Origin: Pseudonocardia kujensis
GTDB taxonomy: Bacteria; Actinomycetota; Actinomycetes; Mycobacteriales; Pseudonocardiaceae
DNA: 64,000 bases
Direction of reading: 5' to 3'
Assembly (NCBI RefSeq): GCF_021283305.1
Contig: NZ_JAJSOK010000029.1
Coordinates: 1-64,000, forward strand
A program made the position numbers and the translations under genes. A model generated the notes under the pieces. It was not told the origin of the DNA. It searched no databases and saw only the letters and a program-made list of their open reading frames with translations. Below, piece by piece: positions 16,553 through 25,280 of this stretch. Position 1 is the stretch's first letter. Each line of letters opens with the position of its first letter.

Positions 16553-18129
16553 CCGTTCACGGTAGCCCGTGGCTCCTCCGGGCCCGCGTCGCGCGCCTGC
16601 CACCCGCCGCCGTCACCCTCCCGGGCCCCGTCCCGCGCTCCCGGTTCGGGCGCCAGCTCGTGCAGCGCGACCAGCGACTCGCCCGCGGAGGCGACGAGCT
16701 CCGGAGCCGACACCGCCCGCGGCACCCGCTCGACCGGGCTCGGCGCCTCCAGGTCGCCCTCGGACACCTTCAGCTCGGTGAGCCGGCGAGCGGTGACCAG
16801 TACGCGCGCCTCCAGCGAGGAGACGGTGCGGTTGTAGCTCTCCACCGCGCCGTCGAGGCTGCGGCCGAGCTTGGCGACGTGCGTGCCCATGGTGGCGAGC
16901 CGGCCGTGCAGCTCCCGGCCGAGCTGGTGCACCTGTGCGGCGTTGCGGGCCAGGGCCTCCTGCCGCCAGCCGTACGCGACGGTGCGCAGCAGCGCGATCA
17001 AGGTCGTGGGCGTCGCGATCACGACGTTGCGCGCGAAGGCGTGCTCCAGCAGCGCCGGGTCCGACCGGAGCGCCGCCTCCAGGAACGGGTCGCCCGGCAC
17101 GAACAGCACCACGAACTCCGGGGTGGGCTCGAAGGACGCCCAGTAGGCCTTGGCCGAGAGCTGGTCCACGTGCGCCCGCAGCTGCCGGGCGTGGGACTGC
17201 AGCTTCTCGCGGTGCACCGCCGGGTCCTGGGTCTCGACCGCCTCCAGGTACGCCGCGAACGGCACCTTGGCGTCGACCACGATCTGCTTGCCCCCGGCGA
17301 GGTGCACGACCATGTCCGGCCGCACCCCGCCCTGGCCCTCGGCCGTGCCCTCGCCGGTCACCTGGGTGGAGAAGTCGCAGTGCTCGACCATGCCGGCGAG
17401 CTGCACGATCCGCTCCAGCTGCAGCTCGCCCCAGCGCCCGCGGACCTGCGGCGCGCGCAGCGCGGTGACCAGCTGCTTCGTCTCGCCGCGCAGCTTCTCC
17501 GAGTTCTGCGCCATGGCCTTGACCTGCTCGACGAGCCCCGCGTAGGCCGCCTCGCGCTCGCGCTCGACGGTCCGCAGCTGGCCCTCGACGCGCTGCAGGG
17601 CTGCGGCCATCGGGTCGAGCAGCTTCCCGATCGCGGTGGCACGCGCCGCCTCGTCGTGCTCCGCCTTGGCGTGCAGCGCCGCCGCGGCCTCCCGGATGCG
17701 GCCCTCCGCGAGGCTGACGAACTGCTCGTTGTTGCGCGACAACGCCTCGGCCGAGAGCGCCTGGAACGTCTCGCGCAGCTCCGCGTCCCGCGCGGTGAGC
17801 AGGCGCTCGCGCTCCAGCGCCGCCTCGCGCTCGCTGTTCAGCGCGGCCCGGGTGGCCGACACGTCCGCCTCCGCGCGGCGCAGCCGCTCGGTGGCGGTGC
17901 CCACCTCCTCGTGCAGCTCCTCGATGCGCTCCAGCAGCCCGGTCCGCTCCGCCTTGAACGCTGCGGCCTCCGCGCGGGCGCCCGCCGAAGCGGTGGCGGT
18001 GGCCCGGGCGGCCTCCGCCGCGGCGACCCGGTACCGGGCCCCGGCCAGCAGCCACGCCAGGCCGCCCCCGATCGCCAGGCCCAGGAGGAGCCCGGCGAGC
18101 AGGAGCGGCAACGCGTTCGAGAGATCCAC
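16549..18129 (-). CDS. rmuC: DNA recombination protein RmuC
   Basis: This protein of about 526 residues has an N-terminal membrane helix (ALPLLLAGLLLGLAIGGGLA, residues 6-25), a long coiled coil (about 35-190) and the RmuC nuclease-like domain. That domain has RGRWGELQLERIVQLAGM, VVDAKVPFAAYLEAVE and FVPGDPFLEAAL, placing it in the PD-(D/E)XK-like group that limits inverted-repeat rearrangements. GTG 18129 was preferred to TTG 18159 because it places the membrane helix at the very N-terminus, as in relatives. The Pro/Glu-rich C-terminus is unremarkable. Confidence 0.92.
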   Translation of the reverse strand: MDLSNALPLLLAGLLLGLAIGGGLAWLLAGARYRVAAAEAARATATASAGARAEAAAFKAERTGLLERIEELHEEVGTATERLRRAEADVSATRAALNSEREAALERERLLTARDAELRETFQALSAEALSRNNEQFVSLAEGRIREAAAALHAKAEHDEAARATAIGKLLDPMAAALQRVEGQLRTVEREREAAYAGLVEQVKAMAQNSEKLRGETKQLVTALRAPQVRGRWGELQLERIVQLAGMVEHCDFSTQVTGEGTAEGQGGVRPDMVVHLAGGKQIVVDAKVPFAAYLEAVETQDPAVHREKLQSHARQLRAHVDQLSAKAYWASFEPTPEFVVLFVPGDPFLEAALRSDPALLEHAFARNVVIATPTTLIALLRTVAYGWRQEALARNAAQVHQLGRELHGRLATMGTHVAKLGRSLDGAVESYNRTVSSLEARVLVTARRLTELKVSEGDLEAPSPVERVPRAVSAPELVASAGESLVALHELAPEPGARDGAREGDGGGWQARDAGPEEPRATVNG

Positions 18130-18194
18130 GATCAGCAGGGTGCACCCGACCCCCGACAATTCCGGGGACCGGCACGCGCCCGCCCCCTGCCGGC

Positions 18195-18686
18195 TCAGCC
18201 GGTCTCGCGGTCGAGCAGGGACCGCTTCACGGGCAGTCCCCAGCGGAACCCGCCGAGCGTGCCGTCCGTCCGCAGCACCCGGTGGCAGGGCACGAAGAGG
18301 GCGGCGGCGTTGCGGGCGCAGGCCGACGCGGCGGCGCGCACCGCGGCCGGCCGGCCCGCCTTCGCGGCGAACTCGGTGTAGGTCACCGGGCCGCCGGCCG
18401 GGACGGTCCGCAGCACCTCCCAGGCATGCTCCAGGAACGCGCCGGAGCGCTGCCGCACCGGTACACCGTCCACGGCGGACAGCTGGCCGGCGTAGTAGGC
18501 GCGCACGGCCTCGGCGGCCGCGCCGCCGTCGCCGGGCTCCACGCGGGAGGGCCTGATCCCGGTGTGCACCAGCGGGACCAGGTCGCCGAGCGCGGCCGTC
18601 CAGCCCGAGGCGAGGACCGCCCCGTCGTCGTCGACGACCACGGTGAAGGGGCCGTCGGGGGTGTCGAGGGTCGTGCAGGTGCTCAT
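18195..18686 (-). CDS. ogt: Methylated-DNA--protein-cysteine methyltransferase
   Basis: This 163-residue suicide repair protein moves the methyl group from O6-methylguanine to its own cysteine. The active-site segment FVPCHRVLRT carries C134, and the DNA-binding arginine-finger region VTYTEFAAKAGRPAAVRA precedes it. ATG 18686 overlaps the stop of the Ada/AlkA gene (ATGA), so the two repair enzymes are co-translated. It lacks the extra domains of Ada; those are in its neighbour. Confidence 0.95.
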   Translation of the reverse strand: MSTCTTLDTPDGPFTVVVDDDGAVLASGWTAALGDLVPLVHTGIRPSRVEPGDGGAAAEAVRAYYAGQLSAVDGVPVRQRSGAFLEHAWEVLRTVPAGGPVTYTEFAAKAGRPAAVRAAASACARNAAALFVPCHRVLRTDGTLGGFRWGLPVKRSLLDRETG

Positions 18687-20176
18687 GCCGTCCTCCAGAC
18701 GGTCGGGTCGGCGGCCCGCCGGGTGGCGGCGCGCCAGAGGTGGGTGGCGGCGTAGGACCTCCAGGGCCGCCACTGGGCGGCGTGCCGGGTCAGGCCGTCC
18801 ACGTCGGACGGCAGGCCCAGCGCCGCGGCGCCGCGGCGGACGGCGAGGTCGGACACCAGGGGTTCGTCGGGGTCGCCGAGCAGGCGCATCGCGACGTAGC
18901 CGGCGGTCCAGGGGCCCACGCCGGGCAGCGCGACCAGGTCCGCCCGCAGGGAGGCGGGGTCGCGCCCGGTGTCGAGCACGAGCGTGCCGTCGGCGACGGC
19001 GGCCGCGAGCCCGGCGAGGGCGGCGGCCCGGCGGGCGGGCCCGCCGACCGTCTCCGCGACCTGCTCCGCGAGCCGGTCGGCCGCCGGGAAGAGCCGGTCC
19101 GGGCCCTCGCCGGCCAGCTCCGGGGGCAGCGGGTCGCCCAGGGTGGCGACGAGCCGCGCCCCGGTCGTGCGGGCCGCGGGCACGGAGACCTGTTGACCGA
19201 GCAGGGCCCTGACGGCGATCTCGAGCCCGTCGGCCGCCCCGGGCAGCCGGATGCCGGGCGTCTCCGCCACGGAGGGCGCGAGGGCCGGGTCCCGGGCCAG
19301 GAGCTCGTCGACGGCGACGGGGTCCGCGTCGAGGTCCAGCAGCCGGCGCAGCCGCGCCACCGCCGGGCCCAGGTCGCGGGGTTCGGTGAGCCGCAGCTCC
19401 GCCCGCACGTGTCCCGGGGTGTGGTCGCCCAGCCGCAGCGCGACCACGGCGGGGCCGTGCGGCAACCGCAGCGTCCGCCGGTAGACGCCGTCCTCGACGG
19501 ACTCCGCCCCGGCCAGCGCGCGGCCGGCGAAGTGGGCGAGGAGCCCCTCGGCGTCGAACGGCTCGCGGTGCGGCAAGCGCAGGCTCAACGTCCCGGCGAC
19601 CGGTGCCGGCCCGCGCCCCGCGGACTCGCGGCGCAGCACGCTCGGCGTGACCGCGTAGACCTCGCGCACGGTGTCGTTGAACTGGCGGACGCTCGCGAAA
19701 CCGGCGGCGAACGCGATGTCCGCCATCGACATCGGCGTCGTCTCGATGAGCAGGCGCGCGGTGTGCGCGCGGTGCGCCCGGGCCAGCGCCAGCGGGCCCG
19801 CGCCCAGCTCGGCCGTGACGATCCGGGTCAGGTGGCGCTCGGAGTAGCCCAGCGCCGTGGCCAGGCCGGCGACCCCGGCGCGTTCGACGACGCCGTCGGC
19901 GATGAGCCGCATGGCCCGGGCGGCGAGGTCGGAGCGGCTGTTCCAGTCCGGCGAGCCCGGGACGGCGTCGGGCAGGCAGCGCCGGCAGGCCCGGTAGCCG
20001 TGCTGCTGCGCGGCGGCCGCGGTCGGGTAGAACTCGACGTTGCGGCGCTTCGGCGTGGTCGCGGGGCACGAGGGCCGGCAGTAGATGCCCGTGGTGCGCA
20101 CCGCCGTGATGAAGACGCCGTCGAACCGCGAGTCGCGCGCGGCGACGGCCCGGTAGCAGCGTTCGATGTCCAGCAC
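18683..20176 (-). CDS. alkA: Ada-type regulator fused to AlkA 3-methyladenine DNA glycosylase
   Basis: This 497-residue protein contains, in order, an Ada zinc domain with the four cysteines C33, C37, C64 and C67, an AraC-type helix-turn-helix (ATALGYSERHLTRIV, then DIAFAAGFASVRQFND), an AlkA N-terminal domain, and an HhH-GPD glycosylase (LPGVGPWTAGYVAMR with the catalytic Asp in PLVSDLAVRR). The zinc domain accepts methyl groups from phosphotriesters and converts the protein to an activator in E. coli Ada; a similar self-activating alkylation response is likely here. GTG 20176 gives VLDIERCYRAV, the usual start of the domain. Its O6-methylguanine partner Ogt is coupled downstream. Confidence 0.93.
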   Translation of the reverse strand: MLDIERCYRAVAARDSRFDGVFITAVRTTGIYCRPSCPATTPKRRNVEFYPTAAAAQQHGYRACRRCLPDAVPGSPDWNSRSDLAARAMRLIADGVVERAGVAGLATALGYSERHLTRIVTAELGAGPLALARAHRAHTARLLIETTPMSMADIAFAAGFASVRQFNDTVREVYAVTPSVLRRESAGRGPAPVAGTLSLRLPHREPFDAEGLLAHFAGRALAGAESVEDGVYRRTLRLPHGPAVVALRLGDHTPGHVRAELRLTEPRDLGPAVARLRRLLDLDADPVAVDELLARDPALAPSVAETPGIRLPGAADGLEIAVRALLGQQVSVPAARTTGARLVATLGDPLPPELAGEGPDRLFPAADRLAEQVAETVGGPARRAAALAGLAAAVADGTLVLDTGRDPASLRADLVALPGVGPWTAGYVAMRLLGDPDEPLVSDLAVRRGAAALGLPSDVDGLTRHAAQWRPWRSYAATHLWRAATRRAADPTVWRTA

Positions 20177-20251
20177 GGGAACGACTGTGCCACCCCGCGC
20201 CACCGGGTTCTGGCGGGAATCGGACACCGGCGTCCACGGACCGGCCGCCGG

Positions 20252-20713
20252 TCAGCCCAGGCGGCAGAGGTTCCCGTCGAGCACGCCCATCCCGCAGGCC
20301 CGGCGGATGTTCGCGCGGGTGTCGGGGGAGAGGCGCTCGGCGACCGCGCGCCGGACCCGCTCCTGCCGGGCCTGGCCCGGGCGGCGCTCGACCACGGCGC
20401 TCTGCCGGTGGGCCACGGGCACGGCCGGGGTGACGGCGGGAGCCGGCGCCCGGACGGGCTGCGCCGCCGCGATCGCGGGAGTGAGCGCGATCGCGGCGAG
20501 CGTGCCGCCGTCGACGACGCCGGCCCCCGCGGGTTCGGGGGCCGCGGCGGGCCGGGTGGGGAGGTCGGGGGCCGTGGCCGGTGCCGCGGCGAAGGTCGGC
20601 AACGGCACGGAGGTGTCCGCCGAGGACAGCGACACCGCCGTCATCGTGCTGCCGGACAGTGCCGCCAGCACCGTCCCCGCGATCGCCGTCCGTCCCACCG
20701 CACCCGCCGTCAC
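20252..20713 (-). CDS. Small secreted Ala/Pro-rich hypothetical protein
   Basis: This 153-residue protein has a signal-peptide-like start (GRTAIAGTVLAALSGS), a long Ala/Pro-rich low-complexity centre (about 35-100) and a basic C-terminus with two cysteines (NIRRACGMGVLDGNLCRLG) that could form a disulfide. I do not recognise the family. The GTG start follows an AGAGGGG site. It diverges from the sigma factor gene and is read towards the alkA set; a role in cell-envelope stress with that sigma factor would be a guess. Confidence 0.6.
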   Translation of the reverse strand: MTAGAVGRTAIAGTVLAALSGSTMTAVSLSSADTSVPLPTFAAAPATAPDLPTRPAAAPEPAGAGVVDGGTLAAIALTPAIAAAQPVRAPAPAVTPAVPVAHRQSAVVERRPGQARQERVRRAVAERLSPDTRANIRRACGMGVLDGNLCRLG

Positions 20714-20759
20714 GCCCGCCCCTCTCGTCGTCCGGTACCCGGGCTATCGCCGGCGATCC

Positions 20760-20775
20760 CCGGGCGTTAGCCCGG
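20760..20775. promoter_or_regulatory. Hairpin CCGGGC-GTTA-GCCCGG between divergent genes
   Basis: A six-base stem with a four-base loop lies in the 223-base region between the secreted hypothetical and the sigma factor gene. It may be a leader hairpin of the hypothetical gene or a protein site. Confidence 0.3.
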
Positions 20776-20936
20776 ACGGAGCAGCGAAACCCGAACGGGT
20801 GGTGATGCCAGTACCACCACGGCCGCGCAGGCAGCACCGCTCCCGCTCGGCAGGCTCGCCGGATGTATCCGGGGGACGGGTCGGAGAAGTCTTTCCGTCG
20901 TGACGGCCGGACGCCCCGGTCGTCGGGAAGGACGTC

Positions 20937-21575
20937 ATGCGCCCCGCCGACCAGGCACCTGCGACCGAGGAGCCCTCCGCCCGGATCGACCGGCTCGCCC
21001 GCGCGGCCGCGACCGGCGACCGCCGGGCCTGCGAGGACCTGATGGCGGCGGTGCACCCGCCCGTGCTGCGCTACTGCCGCGTGCGGCTCGCCCAGGGCGC
21101 CGGCGACGCGACCTCGGCCGAGGACATGGCGCAGGACACGATGATCGCCCTGTTCAAGGCCCTGCCGAAGGCGGACCTGGACTCGGGGCCCTTCCTGGCC
21201 CTGGCGTTCACGATCGCGCGGAACAAGATCGTCGACACCGTGCGGCGGCGCGGCATCTCCCGCATCGACCTCACCGACCAGGTGCCCGACGGCGTCTCCA
21301 CCGCCGAGGCCCCCGACGAGCTCAGCGTGCGCGCCGAGCAGGCCCGGATGGTGCAACGGCTGCTCGGGCGCCTGCCGGAGCGGCACCGCGACGTGGTGCG
21401 GCTGCGGCTGATCGAGGGCCTCTCCGCGGCAGAGACCGCGGCGGTGCTGGGCTCCACGCCCGGCTCCGTCCGCGTCACCCAGCACCGGGCCCTGACCACG
21501 TTGCGTCGCTACCTCGCCGAGCGGCAGGGAGCGGCCACGGACCGGCGGCGGAGCGGGGAGCTCGTCGCCGTGTGA
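20937..21575 (+). CDS. ECF-type sigma factor, ShbA-like
   Basis: This 212-residue RNA polymerase sigma subunit has region 2 (SAEDMAQDTMIALFKALPK, then FTIARNKIVDTVRRR) and region 4 (LPERHRDVVRLRLIEGLSAA, then TPGSVRVTQHRALTTLRRY). No anti-sigma gene lies beside it. Length and sequence resemble ShbA-type sigma factors, which in Streptomyces drive transcription of the main sigma factor gene; that link here is inference. The ATG follows GGAAGGA. A strong terminator follows the stop. Confidence 0.85.
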   Translation: MRPADQAPATEEPSARIDRLARAAATGDRRACEDLMAAVHPPVLRYCRVRLAQGAGDATSAEDMAQDTMIALFKALPKADLDSGPFLALAFTIARNKIVDTVRRRGISRIDLTDQVPDGVSTAEAPDELSVRAEQARMVQRLLGRLPERHRDVVRLRLIEGLSAAETAAVLGSTPGSVRVTQHRALTTLRRYLAERQGAATDRRRSGELVAV

Positions 21576-21578
21576 CGC

Positions 21579-21620
21579 GCCCCGCCGGCTCCGGAACGAG
21601 GGGTCCGGAGCCGGCGGGGC
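21579..21620 (+). terminator. Strong intrinsic hairpin after sigma factor gene
   Basis: A perfect 16-base stem (GCCCCGCCGGCTCCGG against its complement) encloses a 10-base loop, starting four bases after the stop codon. There is no T-run, as is usual for actinobacterial terminators. It insulates the ychF promoter just downstream. Confidence 0.8.
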
Positions 21621-21628
21621 GGGACGAC

Positions 21629-21634
21629 TACCCT
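21629..21634 (+). promoter_or_regulatory. -10 box of a likely leaderless ychF promoter
   Basis: TACCCT lies eight bases before the ychF GTG, directly after the upstream terminator, and no ribosome site is present. Six bases and spacing match the box before ispH in this window. Confidence 0.55.
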
Positions 21635-21642
21635 GGACGCTC

Positions 21643-22716
21643 GTGTCCCTCACCCTCGGCATCGTCGGGCTGCCCAACGTCGGCAAGTCGACCCTGTTCA
21701 ACGCCCTGACGCGCAACGACGTGCTCGCCGCGAACTACCCGTTCGCCACGATCGAGCCGAACGTCGGGGTGGTGCCGCTGCCGGACTCCCGGCTGGACCG
21801 GCTCGCCGAGATGTTCTCCTCGGCCAAGGTCGTCCCGGCCACGGTCTCCTTCGTCGACATCGCCGGGATCGTGAAGGGCGCCTCCGAGGGCGCCGGACTG
21901 GGCAACAAGTTCCTGGCGAACATCCGCGAGTCCGACGCGATCTGCCAGGTCGTGCGGGTGTTCTCCGACGACGACGTGGTCCACGTCGAGGGCAAGGTCG
22001 ACCCGGCCTCGGACATCGAGACGATCGCGACCGAGCTGATCCTCGCCGACCTGCAGACGCTGGAGAAGGCGGTCCCGCGGCTGACCAAGGAAGCCCGGAT
22101 GCAGAAGGACCGCCGGGAGGTGCTCGCCGCGGCCGAGGCCGCGGTGGAGATCCTCAACGCGGGTCGCACGCTGTTCCAGGCCGGCGTCGACCCCGCCCCG
22201 CTGCGCGAGCTGACCCTCCTGACCACCAAGCCGTTCCTCTACGTGTTCAACGCCGACGAGGGCGTGCTCACCGACGAGGCCCGCAAGAAGGAGCTGGCGG
22301 ACCTCGTCGCGCCCGCCGACGCGGTGTTCCTCGACGCCAAGGTCGAGTCCGAGCTGCTCGAGCTCGACGAGGAGTCGGCCCGGGAGCTGCTGGAGTCGAT
22401 CGGCCAGCCCGAGCCGGGCCTGTACTCGCTGGCCCGCGCCGGCTTCCACACGCTCGGCCTGCAGACCTACCTCACCGCCGGGCCCAAGGAGGCCCGTGCC
22501 TGGACGATCCACCGGGGCGACACCGCGCCCCAGGCCGCCGGCGTGATCCACTCGGACTTCGAGAAGGGGTTCATCAAGGCAGAGATCGTCTCCTACGACG
22601 ACCTCGTCGAGGCCGGCTCGATGAACGCCGCCAAGGCCGCGGGCAAGGTCCGCATGGAGGGCAAGGACTACGTGATGCAGGACGGCGACGTGGTGGAGTT
22701 CCGCTTCAACGTGTAG
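21643..22716 (+). CDS. ychF: Redox-regulated ATPase YchF (OLA1 family)
   Basis: This 357-residue universal P-loop protein of the Obg family prefers ATP to GTP and binds ribosomes; it is linked to oxidative-stress responses. Visible elements are the P-loop GLPNVGKST (residues 8-16), DIAGIVKGASEG, a coiled-coil insertion around KEARMQKDRREVLAAAEAA and a C-terminal TGS domain ending VVEFRFNV. The GTG is leaderless. The stop lies 19 bases before the end of the integrase remnant on the other strand, so ychF marks the left border of the accessory region. Confidence 0.96.
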   Translation: MSLTLGIVGLPNVGKSTLFNALTRNDVLAANYPFATIEPNVGVVPLPDSRLDRLAEMFSSAKVVPATVSFVDIAGIVKGASEGAGLGNKFLANIRESDAICQVVRVFSDDDVVHVEGKVDPASDIETIATELILADLQTLEKAVPRLTKEARMQKDRREVLAAAEAAVEILNAGRTLFQAGVDPAPLRELTLLTTKPFLYVFNADEGVLTDEARKKELADLVAPADAVFLDAKVESELLELDEESARELLESIGQPEPGLYSLARAGFHTLGLQTYLTAGPKEARAWTIHRGDTAPQAAGVIHSDFEKGFIKAEIVSYDDLVEAGSMNAAKAAGKVRMEGKDYVMQDGDVVEFRFNV

Positions 22717-22735
22717 CAGGGGCTATCTGCGCTGG

Positions 22736-23580
22736 TCATCGCACCTCCTGTCCGCCGTCGGTCCGCAGGGGGTCCGGAGGATCGCCCAAAGCCCCCGTCA
22801 ACAGTCGATCAGCCGCGGCCCGCGTGCGGTCCTCGGCGGTCGGCCAAAGATCGGCGTAGATGTTCAGGGTCGTCGTGGCGGTGGCGTGTCCGAGAGCGCG
22901 CTGCACCATCACAACATCACATCCGGCAGCGATCGATCCGGAAGCGAAGTGGTGCCGCATGTCGTGCATCTTGAGTTCCTGCACCGACGCTTTCGCTCGG
23001 GCGCGCCGCCAGTAGTAGGTCACGGTGGTCTGGTGTGGAGGATTTCCGTCTCTTCCGTAGAACAACCACTCGCCGTGCCTCGTCAGTCCACGGGCCTCGA
23101 CATGACGAGCAAGGATCTGCACGAGCCCGTCCGGCAGATGGATCGTCCGTTCGCTGCTGTACTTCGGCGCCCGAATCTCGACGCCGCCGCTGTTCTCACG
23201 CTGAACCTGGCGTCGGACCTGGAGGCGTCGTCCGAGTAACTCCACGTCGCCGAGCTGTACGGCGCAGATCTCCCCGACGCCGAGGCCGGCGAACGCGGCG
23301 AGCGCCAGCATGGGGCGGAACGGGTCCTCGGCGACTTCGAGCAACGTGCCCACCTGCTCGCTGGTGGGCAGCATCAGGGCTGCCTCGTTCCGCCGCTTCC
23401 GGGGAAGAACCACACCGTCCGTGGGGTCGGATTGGATGATCCCGTCGCGTACGGCGGCCTTGAACACGGCCCGGATGTTGTTGTAGCGAGTGGCGATGGT
23501 TTCCGGGGGCGAGGTCGCGGCTGGTCTCCGCCTTCACCCACCCTTCGACGTGCGAGCGGCGGATCGACCGCAGGGGTACG
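22736..23580 (-). pseudogene. Tyrosine integrase, frameshifted and active-site damaged
   Basis: The longest intact piece (243 residues, start at 23467) is the catalytic half of a phage or ICE-type tyrosine recombinase. It carries MHDMRHHFASGSIAAG (HxxR), ALGHATATTTLNIYAD (with the nucleophile Tyr) and the linker region PRKRRNEAALMLP. The N-terminal core-binding part (RSIRRSHVEGWVKAETS) lies in another frame, joined across a run of five C near 23510 where one extra C breaks the frame. The first catalytic arginine, expected in AGLRVGE, reads AGLGVGE: a single C-to-G change. Sequence before about 23580 is not clearly recognisable. No flanking tRNA or attachment repeat was seen. Confidence 0.85.
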
Positions 23581-23757
23581 TCGCCGAACCCGGTCGATGA
23601 GTCACACTCGGCGCCGCGGCCACCGCCTTCGTCTTCGAGCTCTGTGAGAGGAACCCGAAGAGGATCAAGCGGTGGCCGCACCCATGCCCAGTCGACACGC
23701 CGCACGACCAGCTGCGACCCGACCACGACAGCGCGCCAAGGTTGAAGATCAAGCTAA

Positions 23758-24628
23758 GAGCTCGTTTCAGAATAGCCTCGGCGTGTCTGCTGTAGACGAA
23801 CGCGGACCTCGGCCAAGCTGTCGGGCCGTGGTGGAGGATCTTGTTCCGGACTCGTTGTGGGAGCGGGTCGCTCCGCTGCTGCCCGCGCGGGCGCCGCGGC
23901 GGCGCCGGTTTCCCGGGCGGCTACCGGTGGACGACCGGGTCGCGCTGGCCGGGATCGTTCATGTGCTGCGGACCGGGATCACCTGGGACCAGCACCGACC
24001 GCGGTGATCGGCTGCTCCGGGGGTGACTTGTTGGCGGCGGGTGCGGGACTGGACCGAGGCCGGGTGTGACCGGCCCTTCATGAGCTGCTGCTCGCCGAGC
24101 TGCGCGCCGCCGGCCAGCTCGATGTGGACCGGATGGCGGTCGACGCCTCGCACGTGCACGCGCTCAAAGGGGGGCCATGTCGGGCCGTCCCCGGTCAACC
24201 GCGCCACCCCGGCTCCAAGCACCACCTGATCGACGGCCACGGGGTCCCCCTCGCGGTCACCCTGACTGGCGGGAACCGCCACGACGTCACCCAGCTGCTG
24301 GCACTGCTCGACGCGGTTCCACCGATCCGCGGGACCCGCGACACAAGCCCCGCGAACTCTACGCCGACCGCGGCTACGACTTCGACAAGTACCGGCGGCT
24401 GCTGTGCGAGCGTGGCATCCTTCCACGGATCGCGCGCCGCGGTGTCGCGCGCGGCTCCGGGCTGGGCAAGATCCGTCGGGTCGTTGAACGCGGCTTCGCC
24501 TGGCTGCACGCATTCAAGCGGCTACGGACCCGCTACGAACGCCGTGCCGACATCCACCTCGGACTACTCCAGCTCGCCTGCGCCCTGCTCTGCCATCGCC
24601 AGCTGACGACGTCATTCTGAATGACCTC
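23758..24628 (+). mobile_element. Degenerate IS5-family insertion sequence
   Basis: The element is 871 bases with imperfect terminal inverted repeats: left GAGCTCGTTTCAGAAT, right (reverse complement) GAGGTCATTCAGAAT. Both size and transposase type fit compact IS5-family elements of actinobacteria. Possible TA flanks are present on both sides but are too short to prove a target duplication. The single transposase gene inside is broken. Confidence 0.8.
23830..24620 (+). pseudogene. IS5-family transposase, multiply frameshifted
   Basis: The parts read, in order, VEDLVPDSLWERVAPLLP and PVDDRVALAGIVHVLRTG (frame 2), TCWRRVRDWTEAG, then LHELLLAELRAAGQLDVDRM and VDASHVHALKGG with the first catalytic Asp (frame 1), then ELYADRGYDFDKYRRLL with the second Asp, and VVERGFAWLHAFKRLRTRYE with the Glu (frame 3). 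At least four frame changes, near 24000, 24025, 24078 and 24345, are needed, more than the single programmed shift some IS5 elements use. The element is therefore not autonomous. The stop lies 8 bases inside the right end. Confidence 0.85.
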
Positions 24629-25280
24629 TATGCCTCGAGCAGGTCCGCGAGCTGCACAACGAGGGCCGGCTCCGTTGTGGCCGGGTTCCTGGCGTCCCAT
24701 ACGTCTGACGTCTCAGGCAGGTCCAACTGGCATATCCCTCCAGGCCCCATCGACGACGTTCGACGAAGCTGGTCCGGCAACGCCGCATTGGAGGACGCCG
24801 AATGCGCTACGGATAAGCGACGATCGGGTCGCCCGGGCCGCCCCCGTGGCATCTGAAGCGGGGAAGGCAGTCTGGGGCCGTGGAGGAGAAGGTCGGTGAG
24901 TCCCGCGTGCGGTCGGCAGCAGTGTCGAGGCCTTTGATGGTCGGTGAGCGCGCCATGCTGTGCTCAGGCCGCGGGCAGCAGGCGGGTCAGGCGACTGAGA
25001 CGGGACTCAGGGCCCTCGGTAATCGACCGCAATCTCTACCTCACTACACACGGGCGATCTGTGTACTTGGGCAAGCCCTCGCGACTAGAACGCAGTGCTC
25101 CTGCCCTCAGACGGTGAGGCTGTCGAATTTGACGAGAGCGGGCACAACGGCGGGTATCGCTGGAGGATCTCACACCGAGCGCGACCCGACGGAGATGCTG
25201 CGACAAAACGTCTGCGTGTTGCCGGCTTGCCGGGCCCCAGGATGGTCCATACCGGCGACAGCTGACGACGAAGGACCCCA
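24629..25280. other. Gene-poor stretch after the IS element
   Basis: These 652 bases have lower GC than the core and no recognisable protein. A minus-strand frame near 24628-24852 and a plus-strand frame near 24880-25284 show no family motif. It probably holds the promoter of the hydrolase gene and remnants of disrupted DNA. Confidence 0.5.

Noticed and set aside
16546..18381. Plus-strand frame of about 600 codons opposite rmuC
   Set aside because: Arg/Leu/Gln-rich shadow; rmuC on the minus strand has clear domains.
18195..21716. Single minus-strand frame of over 1100 codons
   Set aside because: Only its last 164 codons (ogt) are real; the rest reads through alkA and the secreted hypothetical in the wrong frame and opposite the sigma factor gene.
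22717..22735. Attachment site for the integrase in the 3' end of ychF
   Set aside because: No tRNA and no repeat of this stretch was found to the right within the window.
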